Source of the DNA: Treponema sp.
Lineage (GTDB): Bacteria > Spirochaetota > Spirochaetia > Treponematales > Breznakiellaceae
NCBI GenBank assembly: GCA_031263435.1
Contig: JAISFT010000147.1
Span: 1-19,537 of the forward strand
DNA: 19,537 nt
Direction of reading: 5' to 3'
Shown: positions 6,317 through 14,656 of the stretch, one piece after another
How positions within the stretch are numbered: the stretch's first letter is position 1
Layout of the letters: each line of letters begins with the position of its first letter
Notes under the pieces: generated by a model
What the model was told of the DNA's origin: nothing
Database searches by the model: none
The model's input: the letters and a program-made list of their open reading frames with translations, nothing else
Made by a program: the position numbers and the translations under genes

Positions 6317-8064
6317 TATTTTACCCCTTCGACAACCGGAACAGGCCCCTGGTTTTTACGCCCGATCCTCCAGGAAACCGATACATTTTTGCTTCCCAGC
6401 ACGTCGGTACCAAAATCAAAGATCAGCCGGGAAACAAAGAGGCTGGTAAATACCGAAGAAAATACACCAACTGCCAAAGTTACCGCAAAGCCCTGAATAG
6501 GACCGGAACCCAACTGGGAAAGGAACAGGGCGGCAATAAATGTCGTGATATTGGAGTCCATGATCGCCCAGAAGGCCTTGTCGAAGCCCCCGTCCACCAC
6601 GGCTTTCCTGCTCTTCCCCAGCCGCAGTTCTTCCTTCATCCGCTCAAAGATGATCACATTGGCGTCTACCGCCATACCGATGGTGAGTATAAAACCTGCA
6701 ATACTGGGCAGGGTAAGGGTAAAACTAAAGGCGGAAAGCACGGAAAGCATGATGTAGATGTTGAATATCTGGGCCACAATGGCATTGATCCCGGCAACCT
6801 TGTAGAAGATCAACATAAAAAGCATGACCGCCGTCAAGCCCCCTACCAGGGCAAAAAGTCCCTGCCGTATGGTATCCCTTCCCAGGGCCGCGCCGATGCT
6901 CTGCTGGTTTGCCACGGAAAGCTCTACCGGCAGGGCGGCGGTCCTCAGAGTCAGGGCGATGTTATTCGCCTCGTCGATGCCGAAACCGGTAAGCCGTACC
7001 GCTTCCCGGATGGGCGTCCTGATGGTGGCCTGGGACTTTACCCGGTTATCCAGGACGATGGCCAAGGGTTTATCCACATTGGCGGAGGTAAGCCGGTAGA
7101 AGATATCCCCCCCCTCGGAATCCAGCAGGAAGGTAACTTCCGGTTTTCCGTCCAGGCTGCTCCGTTCCACCACGGCGTTGGTGATATGATTTCCGTCCAG
7201 GCCCACCTCTTTCTTCACCGCCGCATAACCCTGGAATTCATCCAGGCCATAGCGATCTTTAGCATAGACCCCCAGGATCATCACATCCGCCGGAACCCCG
7301 GCAATTGAAGGATTCAGCAGGCTGCCGTCTTCATCAAAGAGGCTGCTGGGATCGGAGTGGCTTCCGTAATAAGTGTTAAAGGCAGAGGTCGCCTCCTGAT
7401 CCACGATATGAAAGGCAAGGCTGCCCTTCCCCATGATGATATCGTTGATCCGTTCCGGGTCCGCGCTGCCGGGAATTTCCACATAGATCTGATCGGAACC
7501 CTGGCGGCGGATCACCGGCTCGGTAAGGCCAAAACGGTCGATACGGCTGTTCAGAACTTCCAGGGCCCGGTTCACCGCATCCTGGGGATCATCGGTATCC
7601 AGGGTACGGCCCACCTGCAGGACTATCGAAAGACCGCCGGAAAGATCCAGACCAAGCTGGACCGCGCTTTTCTGCAGATTCTTAAGCTTAAGAAGGGCCT
7701 CGCCGTAGTGGGATTCGATAGCGTCCAGCGCCTCCGCCCTGGTCGAAAAGGCGGAAAGCACGGTCCGGGCATCCCAGGTTTCCGGGGCCCTTTGTTTGGC
7801 CTCCCGGTACAGCCTCCTGGCCTGGGGGATAAGGAAACTCAGCTTTTCGGGCACGGCGCCTCCGCTCCGGGCCAGATCAATAAGCTCCTGCAGATCCCCC
7901 CGGGCCATGCCGGAGGAGTAGTTTTTGATCTGCTCCCGGGATTCCAAAGCCAGGGTTTGCTGTTCCTTGGGAACGATGAAATACCAGCGGATACTGGGCA
8001 AGAGGAATATAAAACAAACTGCAAAGGTCAACAAAACAATGAGAAAGCGGTACCGTTTGCTCAT
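6316..8064 (-). CDS. secD: Protein translocase subunit SecD
   Basis: The 582-residue partner of SecF has an N-terminal membrane segment (about 6-25), a large periplasmic part with LGLDLSGGL (137-145) and the conserved VLNSRIDRFGLTEPVIRRQG region (170-189), then five C-terminal membrane segments from about 403 to 550. TM4 carries GMAVDANVIIFERMKEE (463-479), the SecD hallmark that includes the conserved proton-relay aspartate. Residues 86-132 hold charged, helix-like sequence before the first conserved motif. The ATG at 8064 has a good SD (CAGGA, 7 nt upstream). The yajC stop is 54 bp upstream, and secF follows with a one-base overlap, giving the usual yajC-secD-secF order. Confidence 0.97.
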   Translation of the reverse strand: MSKRYRFLIVLLTFAVCFIFLLPSIRWYFIVPKEQQTLALESREQIKNYSSGMARGDLQELIDLARSGGAVPEKLSFLIPQARRLYREAKQRAPETWDARTVLSAFSTRAEALDAIESHYGEALLKLKNLQKSAVQLGLDLSGGLSIVLQVGRTLDTDDPQDAVNRALEVLNSRIDRFGLTEPVIRRQGSDQIYVEIPGSADPERINDIIMGKGSLAFHIVDQEATSAFNTYYGSHSDPSSLFDEDGSLLNPSIAGVPADVMILGVYAKDRYGLDEFQGYAAVKKEVGLDGNHITNAVVERSSLDGKPEVTFLLDSEGGDIFYRLTSANVDKPLAIVLDNRVKSQATIRTPIREAVRLTGFGIDEANNIALTLRTAALPVELSVANQQSIGAALGRDTIRQGLFALVGGLTAVMLFMLIFYKVAGINAIVAQIFNIYIMLSVLSAFSFTLTLPSIAGFILTIGMAVDANVIIFERMKEELRLGKSRKAVVDGGFDKAFWAIMDSNITTFIAALFLSQLGSGPIQGFAVTLAVGVFSSVFTSLFVSRLIFDFGTDVLGSKNVSVSWRIGRKNQGPVPVVEGVK

Positions 8065-8118
8065 AGAAGATTCCTGTTCGGGTTTGATTGTCCGGCGCGG
8101 CCATACGGCCGTCCCTGT

Positions 8119-8535
8119 CTATTTATCACGGGCTTCACTGGTCTCGGCAGCCGCATCGGAATCATCGGATTTCTCGTCCCGCTTGTCTTCCTTTCCGCCC
8201 TTGTCTTCTTTGGCGGCGCTTTCCACACTGGAAATAGCGCTGCGGTTGAACTCCAGCCTTACATTGTCATCCACCTTAAGGACCACCGAATGATCCCTGA
8301 CATTTTGAATGATCCCGTGGATACCGCCAACGGTAATCACCTTGTCGCCCTTTTTCAGGGCTTCAAGCATACGCTGGGTTTCCTTTTGCTTTTTATTCTG
8401 GGGACGGATGATGAGGAAATAGAAAATAGCGATGATGGCGATGAAGGGGAGAAATTGAAGAAAGGCGGCTCCTCCCTGGGGGGCCGTGGAACCTTCCTGG
8501 GATCCGGCAAGAAGGGAAAGAACAAATGTATTCAT
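8119..8535 (-). CDS. yajC: Preprotein translocase accessory subunit YajC
   Basis: The 138-residue protein has one membrane helix (about 24-44, FLQFLPFIAIIAIFYFLIIR) followed by the YajC hallmark RPQNKKQKE, then the small cytosolic domain with KKGDKVITVGGIHGII (61-76). YajC associates with SecDF in the holo-translocon. The last ~30 residues are a charged, low-complexity Lys/Asp/Glu/Ser tail that is longer than in many homologues. The ATG at 8535 is supported by the SD AAGGAAG, 7 nt upstream. The gene lies directly upstream of secD, and a 96-bp gap separates it from the mutS stop. Confidence 0.96.
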   Translation of the reverse strand: MNTFVLSLLAGSQEGSTAPQGGAAFLQFLPFIAIIAIFYFLIIRPQNKKQKETQRMLEALKKGDKVITVGGIHGIIQNVRDHSVVLKVDDNVRLEFNRSAISSVESAAKEDKGGKEDKRDEKSDDSDAAAETSEARDK

Positions 8536-8631
8536 AGATCAACTTCCTTACTACAAGAAATAATGTAGGGAGAAGCTTAGCATGGGAAAAAACCAAGGGT
8601 CAACAGGCTACAGGACCAGGATCAGGGCCGT

Positions 8632-11442
8632 TTAGTTCAAATCGAAGAGGCTGGGGCCTTCGGGATAGGCGGAAGGTTTTTCTTTCCGGGACCTCTTGAA
8701 AGACAGGGTTTCGTCGATGCCGGAAATGCCGGTCAAAAGTTCCTGCCATGCCTTGACGCGGTTCAGGGTTTCCAGGGGGGTAGTGGTGTTCAGATCCAGC
8801 AGCCGTATTTCCTGGGCCAGAAACAGAAGCTGGGGGGGGATGGAAGACCAGGAAGAACCGTCCGCCGGGGCTGCGGGACCGGAAGGGGCAGTTTCATCGG
8901 CGCCGGGTGCTTCGTCTGCCGGGGGAACGGTGAACTGAACCGCCACAGGGACACGATTCTCCACGATGGCCCGGGCCCGGTGCAGTACCGGTTCCGGAAT
9001 CCCCCCAAGGCGGGCCACATGGAGGCCATAGGATTCCCCGGAGGGGCCTTCCTTGAGGCGGCGGAGGAACAGTATCTCCCCATCCTTATCAAGGATTTCC
9101 ATAGAACGGTTTACCAGACGGGGGTGTGCGATACGGGAAAGCTCATGGTAGTGGGTGGCAAAGAGGGTTCGACATTTGACACGGTCCAGCAGATCCTCGC
9201 AAACCGCCCAGGCTATCGAAAGGCCGTCCTTGATGCCGGTTCCCCGGCCCACCTCGTCCATGATCACCAGACTCCGCTCCGTGGCGGTATTGAGGATATA
9301 AGCGGTTTCGCTCATCTCCGACAGAAAGGTGGATTCCCCCCGGGCCAGGTTGTCCGATGCCCCTACCCGGCAGTAGATCCGGTCCGCTATCCCGATACGG
9401 GCCTCCCGGGCGGGGACGAAAGAGCCCGTCTGCGCCATCAGGACGACGAGGGCCGCGGCCCGCAGGTAGGTGGATTTTCCCGCCATGTTGGGACCGGTTA
9501 TCAGGGCAAAGGAAAAGTTATTCTCCGGCGGGCAATCCAGAATCACATCGTTGGGGATAAATTCACCCGGGGGCAAATGGGCTTCCACCACCGGATGACG
9601 GCCCTCCAGAATCATCAGGTCCGCGCCGGAACTTAAACAGGGACGGACCCAGCGGCGGAGTGTGGCGGCCCGGGCCAGGGACTGGGCTATATCCAGCTCC
9701 GCCAGCAGCATGGCCGCGGCAAAAAGATCCTCAAGGCGGTCCTGGGCCTGGGTCCGCAGAAAGAGAAAGAGATCCTTTTCCAGGCTGATGATCCGGTCCT
9801 GGGCGCCGTTGATATCCGATTCCAGGGAGCTGAGCCGGTTACTGGTGAAACGCTCGGCCCCTGCAATACCCTGGCGGCGGATAAAATGGGCCGGTACCCG
9901 GCTTAAATGGGCCTTGGAAACCTCCATGTAATACCCGATGATCCGGTTATAGCGGATTTTAAGCCCCGGAATGCCGGTTTGCTGCCGTTCCTCCTCCAGG
10001 TATTCCTCCAAAAGCTGCCGTCCGTTATCCCGAAGCTGCCTCAGTTCGTCTAGTTCCTCATCGTAGCCGTCGCGTATCAGGTTTCCTTCGGTCAGAAGGA
10101 TCGAAGGATCCTCCGCAAGGGCCCGGGCCAAAAGATCCCCCAGTTCCAGGAGCCGCATAAGGCCCGTAGGGGTCTCCCGGTCATTACCGGAATTGGGTTC
10201 CGCGCCGGTGGGAAGGGGTTCCGGGCCGGGGGGAGCGGAACCGCCGGGACCAGCCTCCTGCCGGGGACGGAGGCTCCGGGCCGGGGGGCTTTCAAAGGGC
10301 AGGGGCAGATTCTCTATGACGGTAAGGGCCGTATTCAGGGAATCCAGGGCGTTTTTTACCGCCAGCATATCCTTACCGTGGGCCCGGTCCATGGCCACCC
10401 GGCCGCTCAGCCGTTCAAGGTCCGGCGTTCTGGACAGAAGATCCCGCAGGGCCCCCAGCCTTCCCTGATCCCGGTAGAGGGCTTCCACCATGTTAAGCCG
10501 GTCCTCAATAACCGCGGTGTCCTGCAGGGGATGGAGAATTCGCCATTTCAAAAGCCGCCGTCCCATGGAGGTTTTGCTTTCATCCATCACCTCAAGCAGG
10601 GAATAACGGGAATCCCCGTCATGAAGATTTCTGGTCAGTTCCAAATTCCGCTGGGTGGATTCGTCGATGCCGGCGTACTCGCTTTCCCGGTAGACCACAA
10701 TGCTGCGGACATGGGGAATCGTGGATTTGGCGGTATCGTCCAGGTAATCCAGTAAGGCCCCCGCTGCAAGAAGTTCTACACTGTCGTCCTCAAGGCCGAA
10801 AGATCGCAGATTGGATACCTTGAACTGCCGGCAAAGCCGTTCCCGGCTCCGGTCCCTGTCAAAAAGCCAGTCTGCCCAGCGGTTCAGCACCAGATTCGGC
10901 CGTTCCAGGATTGCCCGGGCGACACCTCCCTTTTCTTCCAGCAGAGATTCCTGGACGATCAGCTCCCGGATTTGGAGCCGTTCAAATTCCTGACGCAGCC
11001 TTCCGGCGCTGTCCCGAGGAAAGGAGGTGGCCCGGAAATCGCCGGAGGAAATATCAATACAGGCAAGCCCCATAACATCGCGGTACAGAGCCAGGCTTCC
11101 CAGGTAATTGGCACTGCCCTTGTCCAGGTAATCCTCGTCCAGGGCAGTACCGGGGGTAACGACCTCCACTACCCGGCGTTCTATCAGACCCTTCCCCGGC
11201 TCGGAGACCTGTTCACAGATCGCCACCTTTTTTCCGTGTCTGAGGAGTTTGGCAATATAGGTTCGTGCTGCATGACAGGGGATTCCGCACATGGGAAGCC
11301 CGTTCCGGCTGGTCAGGGTAAGGCCGAGGAGCGCGGAGATCTCCAGGGCATCTCCGGCAAACATCTCGTAGAAGTCCCCCAGACGAAAAAACAGCACCTC
11401 TCCCGGGTGGTCATGCTTGATCCTTTGGTACTGATCCCGCAT
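8632..11442 (-). CDS. mutS: DNA mismatch repair protein MutS
   Basis: MutS recognises mismatches and small loops and starts methyl-independent or MutL-dependent repair. From the ATG at 11442 (936 residues): mismatch-contact F-Y-E at 24-26, Walker A GPNMAGKST (650-658), Walker B LVIMDEVGRGT (725-735) and FATHYHEL (761-768). The extreme C-terminus PSLFDL resembles a beta-clamp binding motif. Two Pro/Gly/Ala-rich stretches are unusual: about 384-425 inside the core/lever region and about 840-866 before the C-terminal tail. The ATG lacks a nearby SD and places F24 twelve residues earlier than E. coli F36, so the true start may lie upstream, although no ATG, GTG or TTG exists back to the in-frame skp stop. 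A GGAGG lies 32 nt upstream. A C8 run falls at codons 868-871. The neighbours skp and yajC are on the same strand. Confidence 0.95.
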   Translation of the reverse strand: MRDQYQRIKHDHPGEVLFFRLGDFYEMFAGDALEISALLGLTLTSRNGLPMCGIPCHAARTYIAKLLRHGKKVAICEQVSEPGKGLIERRVVEVVTPGTALDEDYLDKGSANYLGSLALYRDVMGLACIDISSGDFRATSFPRDSAGRLRQEFERLQIRELIVQESLLEEKGGVARAILERPNLVLNRWADWLFDRDRSRERLCRQFKVSNLRSFGLEDDSVELLAAGALLDYLDDTAKSTIPHVRSIVVYRESEYAGIDESTQRNLELTRNLHDGDSRYSLLEVMDESKTSMGRRLLKWRILHPLQDTAVIEDRLNMVEALYRDQGRLGALRDLLSRTPDLERLSGRVAMDRAHGKDMLAVKNALDSLNTALTVIENLPLPFESPPARSLRPRQEAGPGGSAPPGPEPLPTGAEPNSGNDRETPTGLMRLLELGDLLARALAEDPSILLTEGNLIRDGYDEELDELRQLRDNGRQLLEEYLEEERQQTGIPGLKIRYNRIIGYYMEVSKAHLSRVPAHFIRRQGIAGAERFTSNRLSSLESDINGAQDRIISLEKDLFLFLRTQAQDRLEDLFAAAMLLAELDIAQSLARAATLRRWVRPCLSSGADLMILEGRHPVVEAHLPPGEFIPNDVILDCPPENNFSFALITGPNMAGKSTYLRAAALVVLMAQTGSFVPAREARIGIADRIYCRVGASDNLARGESTFLSEMSETAYILNTATERSLVIMDEVGRGTGIKDGLSIAWAVCEDLLDRVKCRTLFATHYHELSRIAHPRLVNRSMEILDKDGEILFLRRLKEGPSGESYGLHVARLGGIPEPVLHRARAIVENRVPVAVQFTVPPADEAPGADETAPSGPAAPADGSSWSSIPPQLLFLAQEIRLLDLNTTTPLETLNRVKAWQELLTGISGIDETLSFKRSRKEKPSAYPEGPSLFDLN

Positions 11443-11469
11443 GGGTGAAGAAGATGCGTTTTGATTCGT

Positions 11470-11491
11470 AAGGACCTCCTGCCAGGTCCTT
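11470..11491 (-). promoter_or_regulatory. Hairpin overlapping the SD of mutS in the skp-mutS gap
   Basis: AAGGACC pairs with GGTCCTT (7 bp, 8-nt loop). On the coding strand the sequence is AAGGACCTGGCAGGAGGTCC, so the only good SD-like word (AGGAGG) sits half in the loop and half in the 3' arm. It starts 9 nt after the skp stop. It could dampen mutS translation or act as a processing site. There is no T-run, so it is not a terminator. Confidence 0.5.
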
Positions 11492-11499
11492 GCTCTCCG

Positions 11500-12027
11500 C
11501 TAACGACCTGCTTTAGCTATCAAATTCTGTATCAACTTGTCGGTAATATCAACCGTTGGACTATACCATAATACACCAGAATTTTCTTTCAAGCTAAGTA
11601 CGGTACTGTAGCCTTCGCTTTCCGCTATAAACCGGATCTCATCGTAGACCTGTTCCAGGAAGGAATCCGATTGGGAAAGCCTGTTCTTCCAGTCTTCAAG
11701 TTCGGCGGTCTTTACCTGGTAGTACTCCCTCAGGGCTTCGGTGCGGCGGTATATCTGGTTTTCCAGATCCAGAGCCGCGGCATCGTTGCCCTGAAGTTCT
11801 GCGTTTACCTTGCGGGACTGGAGATCCTGGATTTCCCTGTTCCTGCGGTCTACTTCCCGCTGAACCTGGTCTCTGGCTTCTTCCCACTCCCGGACCGCCC
11901 GGGAATCCCGCAAAAAGGACATGTAAACCCGGGAAAGGTCCACCACCGCAAAGCGGGTAAGCTGCTGGGCCGGAAGCAAAACTCCCAAAAACAACAAACA
12001 GACTACGAATGTATACTTCTTCACCAT
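11500..12027 (-). CDS. skp: Skp/OmpH-family periplasmic chaperone
   Basis: Skp trimers hold unfolded outer-membrane proteins in the periplasm between SecYEG and the BAM complex. From the ATG at 12027 the protein has 175 residues: a signal peptide (MVKKYTFVVCLLFLGVLLPA), the short strand FAVVDLSRVYMSF (26-38), a charged coiled-coil arm (about 40-125) rich in Arg, Glu and Gln, and the closing LWYSPTVDITDKLI region (153-166) typical of OmpH/Skp. A frame extends 19 codons further upstream, but MVKK fits a signal peptide start and follows the SD AAAGGAG, about 13 nt away, a longish spacing. The gene lies 61 bp after bamA, the normal partner arrangement. Confidence 0.9.
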   Translation of the reverse strand: MVKKYTFVVCLLFLGVLLPAQQLTRFAVVDLSRVYMSFLRDSRAVREWEEARDQVQREVDRRNREIQDLQSRKVNAELQGNDAAALDLENQIYRRTEALREYYQVKTAELEDWKNRLSQSDSFLEQVYDEIRFIAESEGYSTVLSLKENSGVLWYSPTVDITDKLIQNLIAKAGR

Positions 12028-12045
12028 CGTCTTTACCGGGTCTCC

Positions 12046-12067
12046 TTTATGCGCAAAGCGCAGCAAA
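12046..12067. repeat. 22-bp dispersed repeat, copy 1 (bamA-skp gap)
   Basis: TTTATGCGCAAAGCGCARCAAA contains the hairpin TGCGC-AAA-GCGCA and recurs at 19386-19407 with a single difference (G here, A there). The left end overlaps the skp ribosome binding site. Next to it, CAAACTCCT occurs twice at 18-bp spacing (12064-12072 and 12082-12090), reading AGGAGTTTG on the coding strand, so the gap carries three SD-like words. Confidence 0.7.
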
Positions 12068-12088
12068 CTCCTCGCAGCCAACAAACTC

Positions 12089-14593
12089 CTAATAGCTCAT
12101 GACAAAGGAAAGAACCCAATCCAGACCGCCAAGGGGGGAATCCTTCCCCCCGATAGAACCGGGTTCCCACCGGACAGCCCCGTCTACAGTCCTGAACCGT
12201 TTGGCAAGGCTAAAACGGAGGGGGAACTGGGGAATGGTAAAACGAATACCTCCCCCAAGACTGTAGCGCATACTATCAGGATCAAAATCTTTGAAAAAGT
12301 CCCCCGGAGTGGGGCTGACCCCGGCGGCGTCAAAGAAAAAGTCCCAGGCAAAAACTCCGGGTACGATGGGTATCCGCAGTTCCGCCCAGTTCTCCCAGAG
12401 GGCCAGGCCCTTATGGGTGTAATCGGAATTCCAGCCCCGGCCCACAAACATACCGTCCACCGCCAGTTGATTCGCCCGTTCCACGACGGCGGCGCTCTGG
12501 CCGGCCTGCCGCATGAGGAAGGAAAGGCCCGTATGTATTCCGCCGATAAGCTTGAAGCTCCACCGTTCCCCCACCGGAATGTCAAGGAGGGTATGGAAAT
12601 ACTCCGCCTTGGTATCACTGCGGAGGTACTTTTCCCTTTCCATAGGCAGTATCCCATAGATACCAAAGCGCTGGCTTGCGAAGTACCCGCCGGAGGGATC
12701 GTAATAAATATCCCGTTGATCCAGGCTGAGGGTACCCCAGAAGGAATTGGCGGGGGTAACCTTGTTGTTGTCCCTGCGGATGGTAGGATCAAAGGGCCGG
12801 TACAGATCCGCATCGTAACTGTTCAGGATGAGCCCCATCCGGACCCCCAGCCCGGTAGACAGGTTACCCAAAGGGGTACCCCATCGGTATCCGGTCGAAA
12901 GGCCCAGGGAAAAGTACCACTGGTTATAGCGCATCAGGAATTCCGCCGGGTATACGCTGGCCGATTCGTAGTCCGAGTATGAATCGAAGCCATCGGGATA
13001 GGCGTAGGTTTCGTCCCCGTTAAAAAAGGGCTTTATGTTATCCATCGGCGTAAGCTTCTGAACATGGGAGATGGAAAAATCTGTCCCCAGGGACAGGGGC
13101 AGGCCGAAGACATAGCGATGGTTGTAGTTAAACGACAGATTCTGGGTGTCCGGAGAAACCGTCAGCTCCGTTCCCAGGCTGTTCCCCAGACCCAGGAAAT
13201 TCCGGTCGCTCAGACGCAGCATCCCCGACACGGGAAACTGGCTGGGATCGGCGGTCCCGGAGAAGGTAATGCCGAACTGGAGATCCGTCGTGGGCTGTTC
13301 TTCCACCCGGAATACCAGTTCCATCAGACTCTCGGCCTTTCCCGGTCCGGTTTCGGGAATGACCGCGGAAAAGTACTGCAAATTGTAGAGGTTCCGCATC
13401 GCATCGGCAACCTTGGTCTTGGAGAACACATCCCCCGGTTCCAGCGGAATTTCCCGCAGGATAACATCCGTTTTTGTCTTTTCGTTCCCTATGATGCGGA
13501 TGCTTTCGATATGGGCCCGGCCCCGCTCAATGATATCGATCCGGTAGGAGATCACCTTGTTCACCGAATCCCGGTTTTCCTCCCGGGTGATGGTGTTAAA
13601 AATATAGCCGCTTTCGAAATAGAGATCCCCAACCCGCTGCAGGTCCGCTTCGAGCCTGCTGGCCCGCAGTTCCTCGCCCACCTTGGAGTACACCTGCTTC
13701 GAGAGCTGCTCCTCGGTAAAAATACGGTTTCCCGTAAAGGTAACGCCCCCAAAGGTAAAGCGATCCCCCTCCCGGATATCGAAAATGACGATAATGCTGA
13801 CATTGCCCTTGTCGTCGACAACCTCCACCGGGTCCACATCCCGGACTTCGGCATCAATAAAACCCCGGTCCCGGTAGTACTGGACGATGGCCTCCCGGTC
13901 CGCGATGAGCTTGGCTTCCTGAAAAGCCCCGTCGTTTATCCGGCTTTTCGCCCTGAGCGAAAGCCGTCCCCGGAGGGTCCGTTCAGAAAACGCGGTGTTT
14001 CCTTCGAAACGGAATTCCTGGATGGTGATCTGCTCTCCCTCGGTGATGTAAAAGACAACCGCCACATCCCCATTGGCGTTGTTCATATCCGAGCGGACCT
14101 GCACCTGGGGATAGCCCTTTTCCAGGTATTTATTGAACAGGGACTGTTCCTCATCGACAACCCGGCGCCGATCTACCCGATCTCCGACTTTGATGGTAAT
14201 GGCGCCAAACAGTTCCGTAGAGCGGACATGGCTGTTTCCCACGAAGCTGATCCGGGAAATGACCGGATTCTCAACCGCGGCAAAGCGAAGGATGGTCCCG
14301 GTACGTTCCGGATCCGAGGGAACGGTACTTGGGGTCAGCAGTTCAAAGAAACCCAGGGCATAGAGCCGGATCTGGAGTTCCTCCACCAGTTCATAACTGT
14401 ATTCCCGGCCGAGATAGGCCCTGAGGATCTCTTCCAGGTCCTGGGGACTGGTATGGCGGAGACCGGAAAACACGATATCCTGAATGGGTTTCCCCAGATA
14501 CCATTCCCCCTCGTCCTGAGCGGAACAGGGGGAATTCCCCAAGCCAAGAAAAACGGCGGTGAGCAGGGCACATACAACAAAACTACGGCGCAT
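12089..14593 (-). CDS. bamA: Outer membrane protein assembly factor BamA (Tp92 type)
   Basis: BamA is the essential barrel that folds and inserts outer-membrane proteins. The 834-residue precursor has a signal peptide (1-25, cut after CSA), five POTRA domains (about 34-110, 111-188, 189-279, 280-360 and 361-435, each with a GN/GL turn such as FEGNTAFSERTL) and a C-terminal 16-strand barrel from about 436. The loop 6 motif, VRGF in most BamA proteins, appears here as GRGW (718-721). The protein ends in an aromatic residue (SFVMSY), tyrosine rather than the usual Phe/Trp. The SD AGGAG is 5 nt before the ATG. tamB lies 63 bp upstream and skp follows, the conserved spirochete order. In Borrelia, BamA is known to bind TamB. 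Confidence 0.97.
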   Translation of the reverse strand: MRRSFVVCALLTAVFLGLGNSPCSAQDEGEWYLGKPIQDIVFSGLRHTSPQDLEEILRAYLGREYSYELVEELQIRLYALGFFELLTPSTVPSDPERTGTILRFAAVENPVISRISFVGNSHVRSTELFGAITIKVGDRVDRRRVVDEEQSLFNKYLEKGYPQVQVRSDMNNANGDVAVVFYITEGEQITIQEFRFEGNTAFSERTLRGRLSLRAKSRINDGAFQEAKLIADREAIVQYYRDRGFIDAEVRDVDPVEVVDDKGNVSIIVIFDIREGDRFTFGGVTFTGNRIFTEEQLSKQVYSKVGEELRASRLEADLQRVGDLYFESGYIFNTITREENRDSVNKVISYRIDIIERGRAHIESIRIIGNEKTKTDVILREIPLEPGDVFSKTKVADAMRNLYNLQYFSAVIPETGPGKAESLMELVFRVEEQPTTDLQFGITFSGTADPSQFPVSGMLRLSDRNFLGLGNSLGTELTVSPDTQNLSFNYNHRYVFGLPLSLGTDFSISHVQKLTPMDNIKPFFNGDETYAYPDGFDSYSDYESASVYPAEFLMRYNQWYFSLGLSTGYRWGTPLGNLSTGLGVRMGLILNSYDADLYRPFDPTIRRDNNKVTPANSFWGTLSLDQRDIYYDPSGGYFASQRFGIYGILPMEREKYLRSDTKAEYFHTLLDIPVGERWSFKLIGGIHTGLSFLMRQAGQSAAVVERANQLAVDGMFVGRGWNSDYTHKGLALWENWAELRIPIVPGVFAWDFFFDAAGVSPTPGDFFKDFDPDSMRYSLGGGIRFTIPQFPLRFSLAKRFRTVDGAVRWEPGSIGGKDSPLGGLDWVLSFVMSY

Positions 14594-14656
14594 TTATACT
14601 CCTAATCCAGGGGTCCTGAACATGGCGTCTGCCCCGGAAATACCGATTTTTCCGGG

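Noticed and set aside
8574..8603. Promoter for yajC: TTGACC (8598-8603) with TAAGCT 18 bp downstream
   Set aside because: The -10 matches only three of six bases and no better -10 lies at the right distance, so I did not list it.
11443..12027. Skp-MutS fusion by stop-codon readthrough
   Set aside because: skp and mutS share a frame across the TAG, but the gap codes for no domain and one protein is periplasmic, the other cytosolic.
12028..12084. 19-codon N-terminal extension of skp
   Set aside because: It would place basic and polar residues before the signal peptide and covers the SD and the 22-bp repeat; the MVKK start is better.
13064..14605. Long plus-strand frame (513 codons) opposite bamA
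   Set aside because: It is antisense to a clear BamA with full domain order; long antisense frames are expected in GC-rich coding DNA.
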